Part shown: positions 18,711 through 27,738 of the stretch, piece by piece
How positions within the stretch are numbered: the stretch's first letter is position 1
Layout: every line of letters begins with the position of its first letter
DNA from: Pseudomonas lutea
GTDB taxonomy: Bacteria; Pseudomonadota; Gammaproteobacteria; Pseudomonadales; Pseudomonadaceae
NCBI RefSeq assembly: GCF_000759445.1
Contig: NZ_JRMB01000001.1
Location: 1,178,001-1,242,000, forward strand
Length of the DNA stretch: 64,000 bases
Direction of reading: 5' to 3'
Notes under the pieces: generated by a model
The model's database searches: none
What the model saw: only the letters and a program-made list of their open reading frames with translations
Told to the model about the DNA's origin: nothing
Position numbers and translations under genes: made by a program

Positions 18711-19747
18711 GTCCGCGACTCCTGTACGGTGACGGGATGGGGAACGCTCAGCCAGCAGGCGCTCTTGCGGTCCGCAATAACATTGAGGGTATGCATCGGC
18801 GGACGCTCCACGCATTTGGGCATGGCGAAGGCGCAGCGATCACGGAACGTACAGCCGTCCGGCAACGCCGACAGATTGGGCACCTGACCGGGGATGGTCA
18901 TCAGATCCTGCCCTGGCTCGACCTGCTCCGGCAAACCACTGAGCAGCCCTCGGGTGTAAGGGTGTTGAGGGTCGGCCATGACCTGCGCCGTGACGCCCTG
19001 CTCCACCACCGCGCCGGTGTACATCACGTAGACGCGGTCGCAGAACTGCGACACCAGCGCCATGTCATGGGTGATCAGCAAGATCGCCGTACCGCGTGCC
19101 CGCGCTTTCTCGCGCAGCAACAGCAGGACTTGTCGTTGCACGGTCACGTCGAGCGCCGTGGTGGGTTCGTCGGCAATCAACAACTGCGGATCGCAGGAGA
19201 ACGCCAGGGCGATCATTACCCGCTGGCGCATGCCGCCGGACAGCTCGAAGGGATAGCTGTTCATCACCTGCTCGGGGTCGGCGATGTGCATGTCGCGCAG
19301 CAAAGCGATGGCTTTGGCCTTGGCTTCGGCCTTGCTCAGGCGCTGGTGGTGAATGATCACGTCGAGCATCTGCCGGCCGATCCGGCGGGTCGGGTTGAGC
19401 GCGGTCATGGGTTCCTGAAAGATCATCGCCGCGTCACGGCCGCGCACACTCAGCAGGTCCTTCTCTTTGGCGGTCAGCATGTCGCGGCCAAGGATGCTCA
19501 ACCTGCCGCTTTTCACCTCGTAAGATCGCTCCGGCAGCAGGCGCAGGCTGAGCATCGCGGTGACCGACTTGCCAGAGCCGGACTCGCCGATAACACCGAC
19601 GATCTCACCGGGATCGACGTGCAGCGACACCCCATTAAGCGCCTTGACGGTGCTCTTGTAGGCCGGGAATTCAATGCGCAGGTCATCAATGACCAGCACC
19701 GGTGCAGCCCCGGCAAGGGGCTGTTGAGCAGTAGCGGTCATGGTCAT
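18707..19747 (-). CDS. Dipeptide ABC transporter ATP-binding protein (DdpD/DppD type)
   Basis: A 346-residue first ATPase of the importer. Walker A (GESGSGKSV), signature (LSGGMRQRVMIALA) and Walker B (LLIADEPTTALD) are present, along with the family's C-terminal CTFRDRCAFAMPKC. Its start overlaps the permease stop by 4 bp and its own stop overlaps the next ATPase by 4 bp. It pairs with the downstream ATPase to drive both permeases. Confidence 0.9.
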   Translation of the reverse strand: MTMTATAQQPLAGAAPVLVIDDLRIEFPAYKSTVKALNGVSLHVDPGEIVGVIGESGSGKSVTAMLSLRLLPERSYEVKSGRLSILGRDMLTAKEKDLLSVRGRDAAMIFQEPMTALNPTRRIGRQMLDVIIHHQRLSKAEAKAKAIALLRDMHIADPEQVMNSYPFELSGGMRQRVMIALAFSCDPQLLIADEPTTALDVTVQRQVLLLLREKARARGTAILLITHDMALVSQFCDRVYVMYTGAVVEQGVTAQVMADPQHPYTRGLLSGLPEQVEPGQDLMTIPGQVPNLSALPDGCTFRDRCAFAMPKCVERPPMHTLNVIADRKSACWLSVPHPVTVQESRT

Positions 19748-20643
19748 TTCCCCTGTTGCCGTGGGTCGAGCAGATCACGCACGCCGTCGCCCAAAAGGTT
19801 GAAGCCGGTGGCGGTGATCAGAATCGCCACGCCGGGAAAGGTCGAGTACCACCACTGGTCGAGGATGTAGTTACGACCCGTGGCGACCATCGCGCCCCAC
19901 TCCGCAGTCGGCTGTTGCGCGCCAAGGCCGATGAAACCCAGCGCCGACGCCATGAGGATGGCGCTGCCGATGTCCAGGCTCAGCTGCACCAGCAACGGCG
20001 GCATCGCGTTACGCGCGACGTGCCAGCTGACCATGTGCCAGCGCCCGGCACCGAAGGTCTCGGCGGCTTTGACGTAACCCATCTGGCGGATACTCAGGGC
20101 CTGCCCCCGGGCCAGCCGCACGTAGAACGGAATCCGCACCAGCGTGATGGCGAGCATGGCGTTGAACAGGCTCGGGCCGAGCGCAGCGGCCAGGGCCATG
20201 ATCAGCACCAGGGACGGCACCGACAGCATGATGTCCATCAGGCGCATGATCAGACCGTCGAAACGTCCGCCAATGATCCCCGACAGGCAGCCGAGCAACC
20301 CCCCGGCCAGACACGATGCGAAGGCCACAAACAGCCCGACGCCAACGGATTGCCGGCTGCCGTACAGCACGCGGCTGAACAAATCGCGGCCCACTTCATC
20401 GGTGCCAAACCAGTGGGCGGCGGACGGCGCAGCCAGGCGTTGGCTGAGGTTCAGGGCGTTGGGGTCATGGGACGCGAGCCAGGGCGCGAACACCATCACC
20501 AACAGCACCATCATTGTGATCAGCAAACCCGCCATGGTCAGCGGACTACGGCGCACCTGATGCGCCAGGTAAGCAAACGTGTCTTGCCAGCGCGATGCCG
20601 CCGGCAGTGGCGCCACGGAGGGCGCGGTGATCGGAGTGGACAT
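19744..20643 (-). CDS. Dipeptide ABC transporter permease (DdpC/DppC type)
   Basis: A 299-residue inner-membrane permease. A cytoplasmic N-terminal tail is followed by TM1 near residues 37-57. The typical DppC segment ASHDPNALNLSQRLAAPSAA is followed by HWFGTDEVGRDLFSRVLYGSR. The EAA-type loop (KAAETFGAGRWHMVSWHVAR) is near residues 190-210. It starts one base after the stop of the partner permease. Confidence 0.91.
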   Translation of the reverse strand: MSTPITAPSVAPLPAASRWQDTFAYLAHQVRRSPLTMAGLLITMMVLLVMVFAPWLASHDPNALNLSQRLAAPSAAHWFGTDEVGRDLFSRVLYGSRQSVGVGLFVAFASCLAGGLLGCLSGIIGGRFDGLIMRLMDIMLSVPSLVLIMALAAALGPSLFNAMLAITLVRIPFYVRLARGQALSIRQMGYVKAAETFGAGRWHMVSWHVARNAMPPLLVQLSLDIGSAILMASALGFIGLGAQQPTAEWGAMVATGRNYILDQWWYSTFPGVAILITATGFNLLGDGVRDLLDPRQQGK

Positions 20644-21660
20644 TCAGTTGACCTCGCCAATGCGCGGGTCGATCAGGCGGTACAGCAGATCGATCGCCAT
20701 GTTCAGCAGCACATAAATGAAGGACACCATGATCGCGAAACCCATCACGGCGGGGAAATCCAGTGACTGGATCGACTTGACCACGTAAGCGCCCATGCCC
20801 GGCCAGGCAAACACGGTTTCGGTGAGCACCGCGCCGTAGAGCAGATCGCCCAGGGTCAGGCCCAGCACTGTCACCGAGGGAATCAGCGCGTTGGGCAATG
20901 CGTGGCGCAGGATTACCGCCCACTTCGACAGCCCGTAGGCCCGCGCGGTACGGATGTAGTCTTCGCCCAGCTGATCGAGCATCGCCGAGCGGATCTGCCG
21001 CGCAACCACCCCCAGGTTGACGAAGCCCAGGGTGATGGCCGGCAGGATCAGATGCTGCAATGCGTTGAAGAACAGCGCCGTGTCGCCGGCCAGCAGCGTG
21101 TCGATCAGGTAGAAACCGGTGACGGTCCGCGGCGGCTCCAGCCCCTCGTCAAGGCGACCGCTGCCCGGCAACCAGTTCAAATGGCCGTAGAACAGCACGA
21201 TCAGGCCCAGCCCGAGCCAGAATGCCGGGGTAGAAATCCCCGTCACTGCCAGGGTTCGCGCCACTTGGTCGATGAAACGGTTGTGATACACCGCCGACAG
21301 CACGCCCAATGGCACGCCCACCAGGATCGACAGGGTCAGCGCGACGAGGGCCAGCTCCAGCGTGGCCGGGAAGAATGTTTGCAGGTCTTCAAGCACGGGA
21401 CGATGGGTGCGAATGGACGTGCCCAGATCGCCTTGAAGCAGGTCCATCATGTAGCGGCCGTACTGTTGATACAGCGGCAAATCCAATCCCAGTTGATGGC
21501 GGATGTTTTCGACGATTGCGTCGGTGGCACGGTCGCCCGCGATCAGCCGCGCCGGGTCGCCCGGGATCAGGTGGGAAATCGAAAAGGTAATCAGGGAAAC
21601 GCCGAACACGACCAGCAGAAGGCCGCCGAGGCGTTTACGCAGCATATTCAGGAAGGCCAT
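20644..21660 (-). CDS. Dipeptide ABC transporter permease (DdpB/DppB type)
   Basis: A 338-residue inner-membrane permease. It starts with the standard LRKRLGGLLLVVFGVSLITF membrane segment, then GDPARL, and later the loop ARAYGLSKWAVILRHALPNA near residues 230-250. It is a partner of the next permease and lies 122 bp after the binding-protein gene. Confidence 0.91.
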   Translation of the reverse strand: MAFLNMLRKRLGGLLLVVFGVSLITFSISHLIPGDPARLIAGDRATDAIVENIRHQLGLDLPLYQQYGRYMMDLLQGDLGTSIRTHRPVLEDLQTFFPATLELALVALTLSILVGVPLGVLSAVYHNRFIDQVARTLAVTGISTPAFWLGLGLIVLFYGHLNWLPGSGRLDEGLEPPRTVTGFYLIDTLLAGDTALFFNALQHLILPAITLGFVNLGVVARQIRSAMLDQLGEDYIRTARAYGLSKWAVILRHALPNALIPSVTVLGLTLGDLLYGAVLTETVFAWPGMGAYVVKSIQSLDFPAVMGFAIMVSFIYVLLNMAIDLLYRLIDPRIGEVN

Positions 21661-21782
21661 CAGGCACCTCGGTCACGCAGTCGATCAATAACGCGAAACA
21701 GCTCGCGGACACAGCGTTGCACCGCATGGGCCGCCAGAGCGACGGAGCCATGCGATGCGACAGCGACTTACCGGTGAAACGC

Positions 21783-23339
21783 TTACTTGGTGATCGTGCC
21801 GACGTTGAACACTTGCTCCAGCATCGGGTTGAACACGTAGCCCTTGACCTTCTCGCTCATCGGCAAGGTGTAGGCCTTCTGATACAGGTAGGCGTAGACG
21901 CTGTCGTTGAGCACGATCTTCTGCGCCTGCTGGTAGAGCTCGATGCGTTTGCCCATGTCGTTGGTGGTGGCCGATTCGCGGATCAGCGAGTCCACCGCCG
22001 GGTTGTCATAGAACGAGCGGTTGCCCGCCAGCCCCTTCAGCTTGGAGTCGAAGAAGAAGTTCATGAACATGTAGGGGTCGGCGAAGTCCGGGCTCCACGA
22101 GCCGATGGCGATGTCGAAGTCGCCGCTGCCCAGGCGCTCACGCATGCTCGCGTTGGCGAGCTTTTCCAGCTTCAGGTTGACGCCCAGAGGCTGCAGTCCC
22201 GCTTGCAGGGTCAGGCCTATCGGCTCCCAGTTCGGGTCTTTGTCGGAATACATGAACGTCAGGTTGCTGACCTTCGGCGAAACTTTCGCCAGGTCGGCTT
22301 TAGCCTTGTTCATGTCTTGCTTGAAGGCCGGCTGTTTCTCGTCGTACGCCCACATGCCTTGTGGAATCGGGCCGTTCAACGGCTTGGCTTTGCCTTTGAG
22401 AATGCCGTTGATGATGCCGTCGTAGTCCAGCGACTCGACAATGGCACGCCGCGCGTCCGGGTTGTTCATCGGCGCTTTTTGCGTATTGAGGTACAGCAGC
22501 GTCACGCGCAGTGATGGATAGTCACCCACAACGATGCCGGATTTTTTCGCCAGCGCTTCTAGCTGGTCTTCGGGCATGTCCTCAATGATGTCCAGGTCAC
22601 CGTGTTCGAGCTGCAAGCGGCGCACCGAGGCCTCACCGATGATCTTCACCACGACCTTTTTCAGCGTCGGTTTGGGGCCAGCGTAATAGCTGTTTTGCTC
22701 CATGGTCAGGGTCTGGCCCTTCTGCCAGTTGACCAGTTTGAATGCGCCGGAACCTGCGGTGTGGTTCGACAGCCAGGCTTCCGCGCCTTCGGGTTTCTTG
22801 GCCACGTCGGGATTGATGATCGCCGCGCCGTTGTGGGCCAGCGTCGAGAGGAACGGCGCATAGGGTGCTTTCAAGGTGAAGCGCACGGTGAGCGGATCGA
22901 CCACCGAAATCGTCATGTCATCCGGGAAGGCGCCAGAGGGCCCCTGCTTGAGCTTCATTACCCGGTCAAACGAGAATTTCACGGCGTCGGCGTTGACCTC
23001 GGCACCATCATCGAACTTGTTGCCCGGCTTGAGCTTGAACTCCCAGGTCAGGTTGTCCGCCGAGGTGGTCCAGCTGCTGGCCAGCTCCCCCGCCACTTCC
23101 GTGCTGCCTTTGCCGTTTTCGACTTTGTAGGTGACCAGCCGCTGGTAGGCCGGGTAGGTCACGGTCCAGTCGTTGTTGTCGATGGTCACGGCCGGGTCGA
23201 GGGTTTGCGGATCGGACGGTTTGCCGATCATCAGGGTGTCCTGGGGGACGGCTGCGCTGGCCGACTGCCAGGCGCCGAGGCCCATGGCGGTGCAGAGGAC
23301 TGCCATCGCCAGCGTGCGTGGAGTAACGATTGATTTCAT
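21783..23339 (-). CDS. Dipeptide ABC transporter substrate-binding protein (DdpA/DppA type, SBP_bac_5)
   Basis: A 518-residue periplasmic binding protein. The signal peptide is about residues 1-29 (ending in ASA), and the mature N-terminus contains DTLMIGKPSDPQTLDPA, typical of family 5 peptide-binding proteins. AAGGAA lies about 6 bases before the ATG. It is separated from the dipeptidase gene by 298 bp that carry a 7-bp tandem repeat. Context (a VanX-type dipeptidase directly upstream) suggests D-Ala-D-Ala or related peptidoglycan dipeptides as cargo; the sequence alone cannot prove this. Confidence 0.9.
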   Translation of the reverse strand: MKSIVTPRTLAMAVLCTAMGLGAWQSASAAVPQDTLMIGKPSDPQTLDPAVTIDNNDWTVTYPAYQRLVTYKVENGKGSTEVAGELASSWTTSADNLTWEFKLKPGNKFDDGAEVNADAVKFSFDRVMKLKQGPSGAFPDDMTISVVDPLTVRFTLKAPYAPFLSTLAHNGAAIINPDVAKKPEGAEAWLSNHTAGSGAFKLVNWQKGQTLTMEQNSYYAGPKPTLKKVVVKIIGEASVRRLQLEHGDLDIIEDMPEDQLEALAKKSGIVVGDYPSLRVTLLYLNTQKAPMNNPDARRAIVESLDYDGIINGILKGKAKPLNGPIPQGMWAYDEKQPAFKQDMNKAKADLAKVSPKVSNLTFMYSDKDPNWEPIGLTLQAGLQPLGVNLKLEKLANASMRERLGSGDFDIAIGSWSPDFADPYMFMNFFFDSKLKGLAGNRSFYDNPAVDSLIRESATTNDMGKRIELYQQAQKIVLNDSVYAYLYQKAYTLPMSEKVKGYVFNPMLEQVFNVGTITK

Positions 23340-23544
23340 GCCGGTTCCTTGATCATTCGATGTATGGAAGTTCGTCAGGTTTGTTATTGAAGCTATACCG
23401 GGCAGTTAAAGCTCACAGGCCTGAGGCCTGCGAAATGGCGCACCTTGCTCATGCAAGTTGAGGTGTCGCCAGATTCAGCCGGGATTCATGGTCGTCCCGG
23501 TCGTGTGTGTCAGGTTTGTGCGGTGTGCTGCTCTACTCTCCCTT

Positions 23545-23633
23545 TTGCTGCTTGCCGCTTGCCGCTTGCTGCTTACCGCTTGCTGTTTGCTGTTTGCTAC
23601 TTGCTGCTTGCCGCTTGTCCCTTGTCCCTTGCC
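23545..23633. repeat. Heptanucleotide tandem repeat, about 12 units
   Basis: Degenerate TTGCYGC-type heptamers (TTGCTGC, TTGCCGC, TTGCTGT, TTGTCCC) run without interruption from 23545 to 23628 plus a partial unit. The array begins about 5 bp after the dipeptidase stop and sits in the gap before the binding-protein gene, so it would be part of the operon's transcript. Confidence 0.9.
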
Positions 23634-23637
23634 AATC

Positions 23638-24192
23638 TCAGCCCGCCGGCCCCACTGACCCGTCATCAATCAGCGGGTAGGCGTCTGCCTCGGGCAGCTC
23701 GTAGTGCCACCACTCGCTGTCGATGTAAGTGAAGCCCGCCGCCAGCATGATGCCCAGCAACAGCAGGCGATTGCGTTGTACCTCGGCGGGCAGGTCGGCG
23801 AAGAACTGATGGGAATGCTCGCGCATGTCATCGAAGCCGGTGCCCATGTCCAGGGCCTTGCCGCTGGCATCGATCAGGGTCAGGTCGACGGCGACGCCAC
23901 GCGTGTGATGAGAGCCCAGGCTGGGGTCGCGCACATACTCGGGATTGGGCAGCGCCTGCCAGAGCAAATATTGCGCGTACGCTGGGCGATAGGCATCGAA
24001 GAGGCGCAGACGCAAACCGGCCTGGCGCGCCAGGGTGCTGGCCTTGCGTAGGCAAAGCTCGGCGTCGCGGTGCAGCAGGCAACGCGGGTCCTGGTAAATC
24101 TGCTTGCCGGCGAGGTTGTCGGCACCGGCATAAATCAGGTCGATCTCGACCTCAAGCGCATCGGCGTCGACTTCGACGAGGGGGCTGTTCAC
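23638..24192 (-). CDS. ddpX: D-alanyl-D-alanine dipeptidase (VanX/DdpX family)
   Basis: A 184-residue zinc dipeptidase that hydrolyses D-Ala-D-Ala. The VanX signature is complete: SHHTRGVAVD (zinc ligands His96 and Asp103), EWWH (catalytic Glu160, zinc ligand His163) and DAYRP (Arg69). There is no signal peptide, so it acts in the cytoplasm on imported dipeptide. The start is GTG, with GGAGAG 7 bases upstream. Gene order X-A-B-C-D-F matches the E. coli ddp operon. The likely role is recycling wall dipeptide as carbon and nitrogen source rather than vancomycin resistance, since no vanH/vanA partners are present. Confidence 0.93.
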   Translation of the reverse strand: MNSPLVEVDADALEVEIDLIYAGADNLAGKQIYQDPRCLLHRDAELCLRKASTLARQAGLRLRLFDAYRPAYAQYLLWQALPNPEYVRDPSLGSHHTRGVAVDLTLIDASGKALDMGTGFDDMREHSHQFFADLPAEVQRNRLLLLGIMLAAGFTYIDSEWWHYELPEADAYPLIDDGSVGPAG

Positions 24193-24244
24193 GTAACGAC
24201 TCTCCAGATCTGCGTGTTGATTCAGTGTTGCCTTGTGGATGAAG

Positions 24245-24347
24245 CTTCCCGGCTAAAGCCGGTCCCACTCCTGGTCCAAATCATTGCGCGGCACCGACCG
24301 CACGTAGCTCCGGTTTTAGCCCTGTGGGACCGGCTTCAGCCGGGAAG
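24245..24347. repeat. Inverted REP pair between regulator and ddpX
   Basis: REP cores at 24245-24268 and 24324-24347 are in opposite orientation, followed by a third degenerate core near 24361-24380. The pair lies inside the presumed regulator-ddpX transcript and may set different mRNA levels for the two genes. Confidence 0.8.
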
Positions 24348-24389
24348 CTGTTGCGCTTTTGAAAACCGGCTTCAACCGGGCAATCCTGC

Positions 24390-25241
24390 TTACTCAAACT
24401 GGCCAAACACCTGCTGCAGCTCACGGTTCTTCGCCAGGCGCTGATCCAGACGCTCGCCAAATTTCTCCGCCACCGCCGACACCATCAGGTTGAACAGGCA
24501 GGTCAAAGGCGCAAGGGAATCCCAGAACTGGCCCACGTCGGAGTTCAGCTGCAACAAGTCGCTCGGGTAATCACGGGCCCACGGGCAATGGAAGTCGGTG
24601 ATGAAAGCCAGCCCCAGATCCTGCTGCTGAGCGACCTCGCAAAACGTACGCGTCACGGCTGAATACGTGCGGAAGTCGGCGATCACGGCATAGGGGTCTT
24701 GAAACTGCGAATTGAGGGACTCGGCATAAGTGCCGGACAGGCCATCGACGTAGTACACCTTGGGCCGGATGTATTCCAGGTGGCTGAAAAAGGCGTTGAG
24801 AATGCCGCGTGTGGTCTGAATGCCAACGATGAACACAGCCTCGGCGCTGTAAAGACGGTCCACGATGCGGGCGAAGGTTTCGCCTCGGGCCAGCGCGTAG
24901 ACCCGCTGAATGGCCTCAAGCTCGCGGTTCATCGACCGCTCCAGCGCATCGCCCTGGGTGTTTTCTTCGCGAAAGGCACCCAGCCGGTCAGTGATGACCC
25001 AGGGGCTTGCGCTGTCACCCCGCAGGCTCTGTTTGACGTCGTCGAGGTTGCGGTAGCCCAGGGAGCGCAGAAATCGCCCCACCGAAATTCCGGTGGTTCC
25101 GGTCTGCTGGGCGATGCTGTCGGCCGTTTCGAAAGGCAGCTTCTGTGGATTGGCCAGCAGATAGCCTGCGATGCGCTTGCCAGTAGGCGTCAGGTCACTG
25201 AAGCGTTGCTCCAGCGCATCGAGAAAAGGGGTTTTCTGCAT
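24390..25241 (-). CDS. RpiR/MurR-family transcriptional regulator
   Basis: A 283-residue regulator with the RpiR layout. The N-terminal helix-turn-helix (about 1-75, containing TADSIAQQTGTTGISVGRFLRSLGY with similar family spacing) is followed by a SIS sugar-isomerase-like effector domain (about 115-250). SIS domains bind phosphosugars or amino sugars, and MurR senses MurNAc-6-phosphate. Lying immediately upstream of ddpX on the same strand, it probably controls the dipeptide operon. This differs from the RpoS-linked control of E. coli ddp. A palindrome 70-90 bp upstream of its start is the likely operator. Confidence 0.88.
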   Translation of the reverse strand: MQKTPFLDALEQRFSDLTPTGKRIAGYLLANPQKLPFETADSIAQQTGTTGISVGRFLRSLGYRNLDDVKQSLRGDSASPWVITDRLGAFREENTQGDALERSMNRELEAIQRVYALARGETFARIVDRLYSAEAVFIVGIQTTRGILNAFFSHLEYIRPKVYYVDGLSGTYAESLNSQFQDPYAVIADFRTYSAVTRTFCEVAQQQDLGLAFITDFHCPWARDYPSDLLQLNSDVGQFWDSLAPLTCLFNLMVSAVAEKFGERLDQRLAKNRELQQVFGQFE

Positions 25242-25281
25242 GGGTGTTCCGCTTCTGAAGCGTGGCGCGCAGGCGTCGGAA

Positions 25282-25328
25282 ATGTTATCCGGCGGTCATT
25301 CTGCGACAGGATGTTAGCAACATAACAT
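25282..25328 (-). promoter_or_regulatory. Candidate operator of the RpiR-type regulator
   Basis: A perfect inverted repeat ATGTTA-N6-TAACAT (25311-25328) and an extra half-site ATGTTA (25282-25287) lie 40-90 bp upstream of the regulator start. No such site was seen directly before ddpX or the binding-protein gene, so the whole operon may be driven and autoregulated from here. Confidence 0.5.
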
Positions 25329-25479
25329 CGCAATTCTCGCCCTTACAACGGTTTTTTCCAAAGATTTCAAGTAAGGGATTTTGGTGAATCAGGGTGGTGC
25401 GAGGGTTAGGAGAAATGCGCGATTAGGGGGCAAAAATGGGGACGTGGCAGGGTGATAATTGGGGTGCCAAGGCTGGCCT

Positions 25480-25705
25480 CTTCCCGGCTAAAGCCGGTCC
25501 CACAAGGAGATGCGATCCATTAGCGGGCCCCACAAGGACACGCGATCCATTGGTGGGAATCGCATGGAGATCCGGTTCATTAGTGGGATCCACGTGGCGA
25601 TGCGGTGTATTAGTGGGATCGGCTTCAGCCGGGAAGAGGCCCGTGTGAACACCCCGAATCTTTAGGTGTCACCAAGCTACCCTTCCCGGCTAAAGCCTGT
25701 CCCAC
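25480..25705. repeat. REP cluster with a 30-bp tandem repeat
   Basis: REP cores at 25480-25503, 25613-25636 and 25682-25705 enclose four 30-bp units. The markers TGCGATCCAT, CGCGATCCAT, TCCGGTTCAT and TGCGGTGTAT start at 25511, 25541, 25571 and 25601. The units are degenerate versions of REP-flanking sequence. The cluster fills the space just downstream of the pyruvate oxidase gene. I see no gene between 25242 and 25729. Confidence 0.82.
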
Positions 25706-25729
25706 ATGGGAACGCGGGCCCCCGTGAAA

Positions 25730-27451
25730 TCAGCGCAGGTTGGTTTTTGCCAACTCCAGCACCATGTCGGCCTTGCCGTTCATCACAGCCTTGAGCATAA
25801 ACAGGCTGAAGCCCTTCGCCTGGGCCAGCTTGATCTTCGGCGGCATGCCCAATTCCTGTTTCGCTGTCACAACGTCCACTACCACAGGCCCCGGATGTTC
25901 AAACGCTTTCTTCAGCGCGTTCGGTAGGTCTGCCGAGTCTTCAACACGAATGCCCAGAATCCCTGCACCGATGGCGATGTTGGCGAAATTGGTGCGATCG
26001 AAGTCGGTGTCATGCGGCACATAGCCGCCCGCCTGCATCTCCATCGCCACGAAGCCCAGCGAGCTGTTGTTGAACACCACCAGCTTGACCGGCAGGTTCA
26101 ACTGGCGGATCGACAGCAGATCGCCCATCAGCATCGACAACCCGCCATCGCCGCACAGCGCCACCACCTGTCGCTGCGGGAACGCCGCCTTTGCACCGAG
26201 CGCCTGAGGCATGGCATTGGCCATGGAGCCGTGGTTGAACGAGCCCAACAGCGAGCGCTTGCCGTTCATGGTCAGGTAACGCGCCGCCCACAATGTCGGT
26301 GTGCCGACATCGACGGTAAAGATCGCGTCCGGGTCGGCGTAGGCGTCCACCAGGCGGGTCAGGTATTGCGGATGGATCGGCTCGCCGTGGCCTGATGGCG
26401 TGGCCAGTTCGTCCAGTTCTTCGCGCGATTTGGCGTAGTGGTCCAGCGCTTTGTCGAGGAACTTGCGGTCGGTGTGTTCTTTCAGACGCGGGAGCACCGC
26501 ATCGAGGGTCTCGGCAATGCCGCCAGCCAGACCCAGCGCCACGGGCACACGGCGGCCGATTGCCGTGGGGTCGATGTCGATCTGAATGACCTTGGCTTTA
26601 TCAGGGTAGAAATTACGATACGGGAAGCTGCTGCCCAGGATGACCAGCGTGTCGCAGGCCATCATGGCGTGGTAGCCGGAGCTGAAGCCGATGAGGCCGG
26701 TCATGCCGACGTCGAAGGGGTTGGCGTATTCGATGTACTGCTTGCCGCGCAGCGCGTGGACGACTGGCGCGGAGAGTTTTTCGGCCAGCGCTACCACTTG
26801 GTCGTGGGCGTCGGCACACCCGGCGCCCGCGAGAATCGTCACTGCCTTGGAGCCGTCAAGCAGGTCAACCAGCCGCTGCAGGTCGGCTTCTGCCGGGATC
26901 ACCCGCGCAGGTGCATGATCGACCCATTGCGGCTTGATGTCTGGTACCGCGCTCAGGGCGAAGTCGCCGGAGATCACAATCACTGCCACGCCGCGTTGGC
27001 TGATCGCTGCACGCATCGCCCGCTCCAGCACGCGCGGAAACTGCTCCGGGGTGCTGACCGTTTCGACGAAGTGGCTGCACTCTTTGAACAGGTCGGTGGG
27101 ATGGGTTTCCTGAAAGTAATTCAGGCCGATTTCGGAAGAGGGAATCTGCGCAGCAATGGCGAGCACCGGCACACCGCTGCGGTGGCAGTCATACAGGCCG
27201 TTGATCAAATGCAGATTGCCCGGACCACAGCTGCCTGCGCACACCGCCAGTTTGCCGGTGGACGCCGCCTCGGCGCCGGCCGCGAACGCTGCGACCTCTT
27301 CGTGACGGGTGTGCATCCACTGGATCTTGCCCAGGCGCTGCAGGCTGTCGGTCAGCCCGTTCAGGCTGTCGCCGCTGACGCCCCAAATCTTCGAGACCCC
27401 GGCAGCAGCGAGGGTTTGGGCGAGGTAATCGGCGATGGTTCTGCTGGACAT
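25730..27451 (-). CDS. poxB: Pyruvate:ubiquinone oxidoreductase (pyruvate oxidase) PoxB
   Basis: A 573-residue thiamine-diphosphate flavoprotein that decarboxylates pyruvate to acetate and CO2 and passes electrons to ubiquinone. The N-terminal PYR domain contains the catalytic-Glu segment [14 protein letters not shown]. The C-terminal PP domain contains the TPP/Mg motif [20 protein letters not shown] ending in NN. The C-terminal tail matches the membrane-association segment of PoxB in length. Apparently monocistronic, it is isolated from neighbours by REP sequences on both sides. Confidence 0.92.
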   Translation of the reverse strand: MSSRTIADYLAQTLAAAGVSKIWGVSGDSLNGLTDSLQRLGKIQWMHTRHEEVAAFAAGAEAASTGKLAVCAGSCGPGNLHLINGLYDCHRSGVPVLAIAAQIPSSEIGLNYFQETHPTDLFKECSHFVETVSTPEQFPRVLERAMRAAISQRGVAVIVISGDFALSAVPDIKPQWVDHAPARVIPAEADLQRLVDLLDGSKAVTILAGAGCADAHDQVVALAEKLSAPVVHALRGKQYIEYANPFDVGMTGLIGFSSGYHAMMACDTLVILGSSFPYRNFYPDKAKVIQIDIDPTAIGRRVPVALGLAGGIAETLDAVLPRLKEHTDRKFLDKALDHYAKSREELDELATPSGHGEPIHPQYLTRLVDAYADPDAIFTVDVGTPTLWAARYLTMNGKRSLLGSFNHGSMANAMPQALGAKAAFPQRQVVALCGDGGLSMLMGDLLSIRQLNLPVKLVVFNNSSLGFVAMEMQAGGYVPHDTDFDRTNFANIAIGAGILGIRVEDSADLPNALKKAFEHPGPVVVDVVTAKQELGMPPKIKLAQAKGFSLFMLKAVMNGKADMVLELAKTNLR

Positions 27452-27596
27452 GGGGCAAATTCCTTGTCGAGTCGAATGAGCGCGCGAGGCCTTGGATAGA
27501 CCGTGCGCGTGGTCTCAAATCGACCCGCTGCGCCTGACACAGTTCAGTGCGTGTGGGTGGGCGCCATTTTTGAGCGCGCTGGAATCCGTAGATAGT

Positions 27597-27667
27597 CGGC
27601 TTGCTGGCGAACGCGTTGTGTCAGTCAGCTTTTGCGTAACTGACAGATCGGGTTCGCCAGCAAGCCG
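27597..27667. repeat. REP-like palindrome (family B)
   Basis: Arms CGGCTTGCTGGCGAAC (27597-27612) and GTTCGCCAGCAAGCCG (27652-27667) are exact inverted copies. An inner CAGTCAG/CTGAC pair can extend the hairpin. It lies between the PBP2 stop and the poxB promoter region. Confidence 0.85.
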
Positions 27668-27738
27668 GCTCCTACAGGTTCGTGCGCCATGTGTTAGACC
27701 AGCGTCGTTCGGGAAGCGAGCATTGGGGCTTTTCAATC

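Noticed and set aside
23638..24192. VanX-type dipeptidase considered as a vancomycin-resistance gene
   Set aside because: There are no vanH, vanA or vanRS partners. The operon with a dipeptide importer matches the ddp nutritional type, and this is a Gram-negative genome.
25511..25630. Regular 30-bp repeats considered as a CRISPR array
   Set aside because: The units are contiguous and degenerate with no spacers, are related to REP flanks, and no cas genes are nearby.
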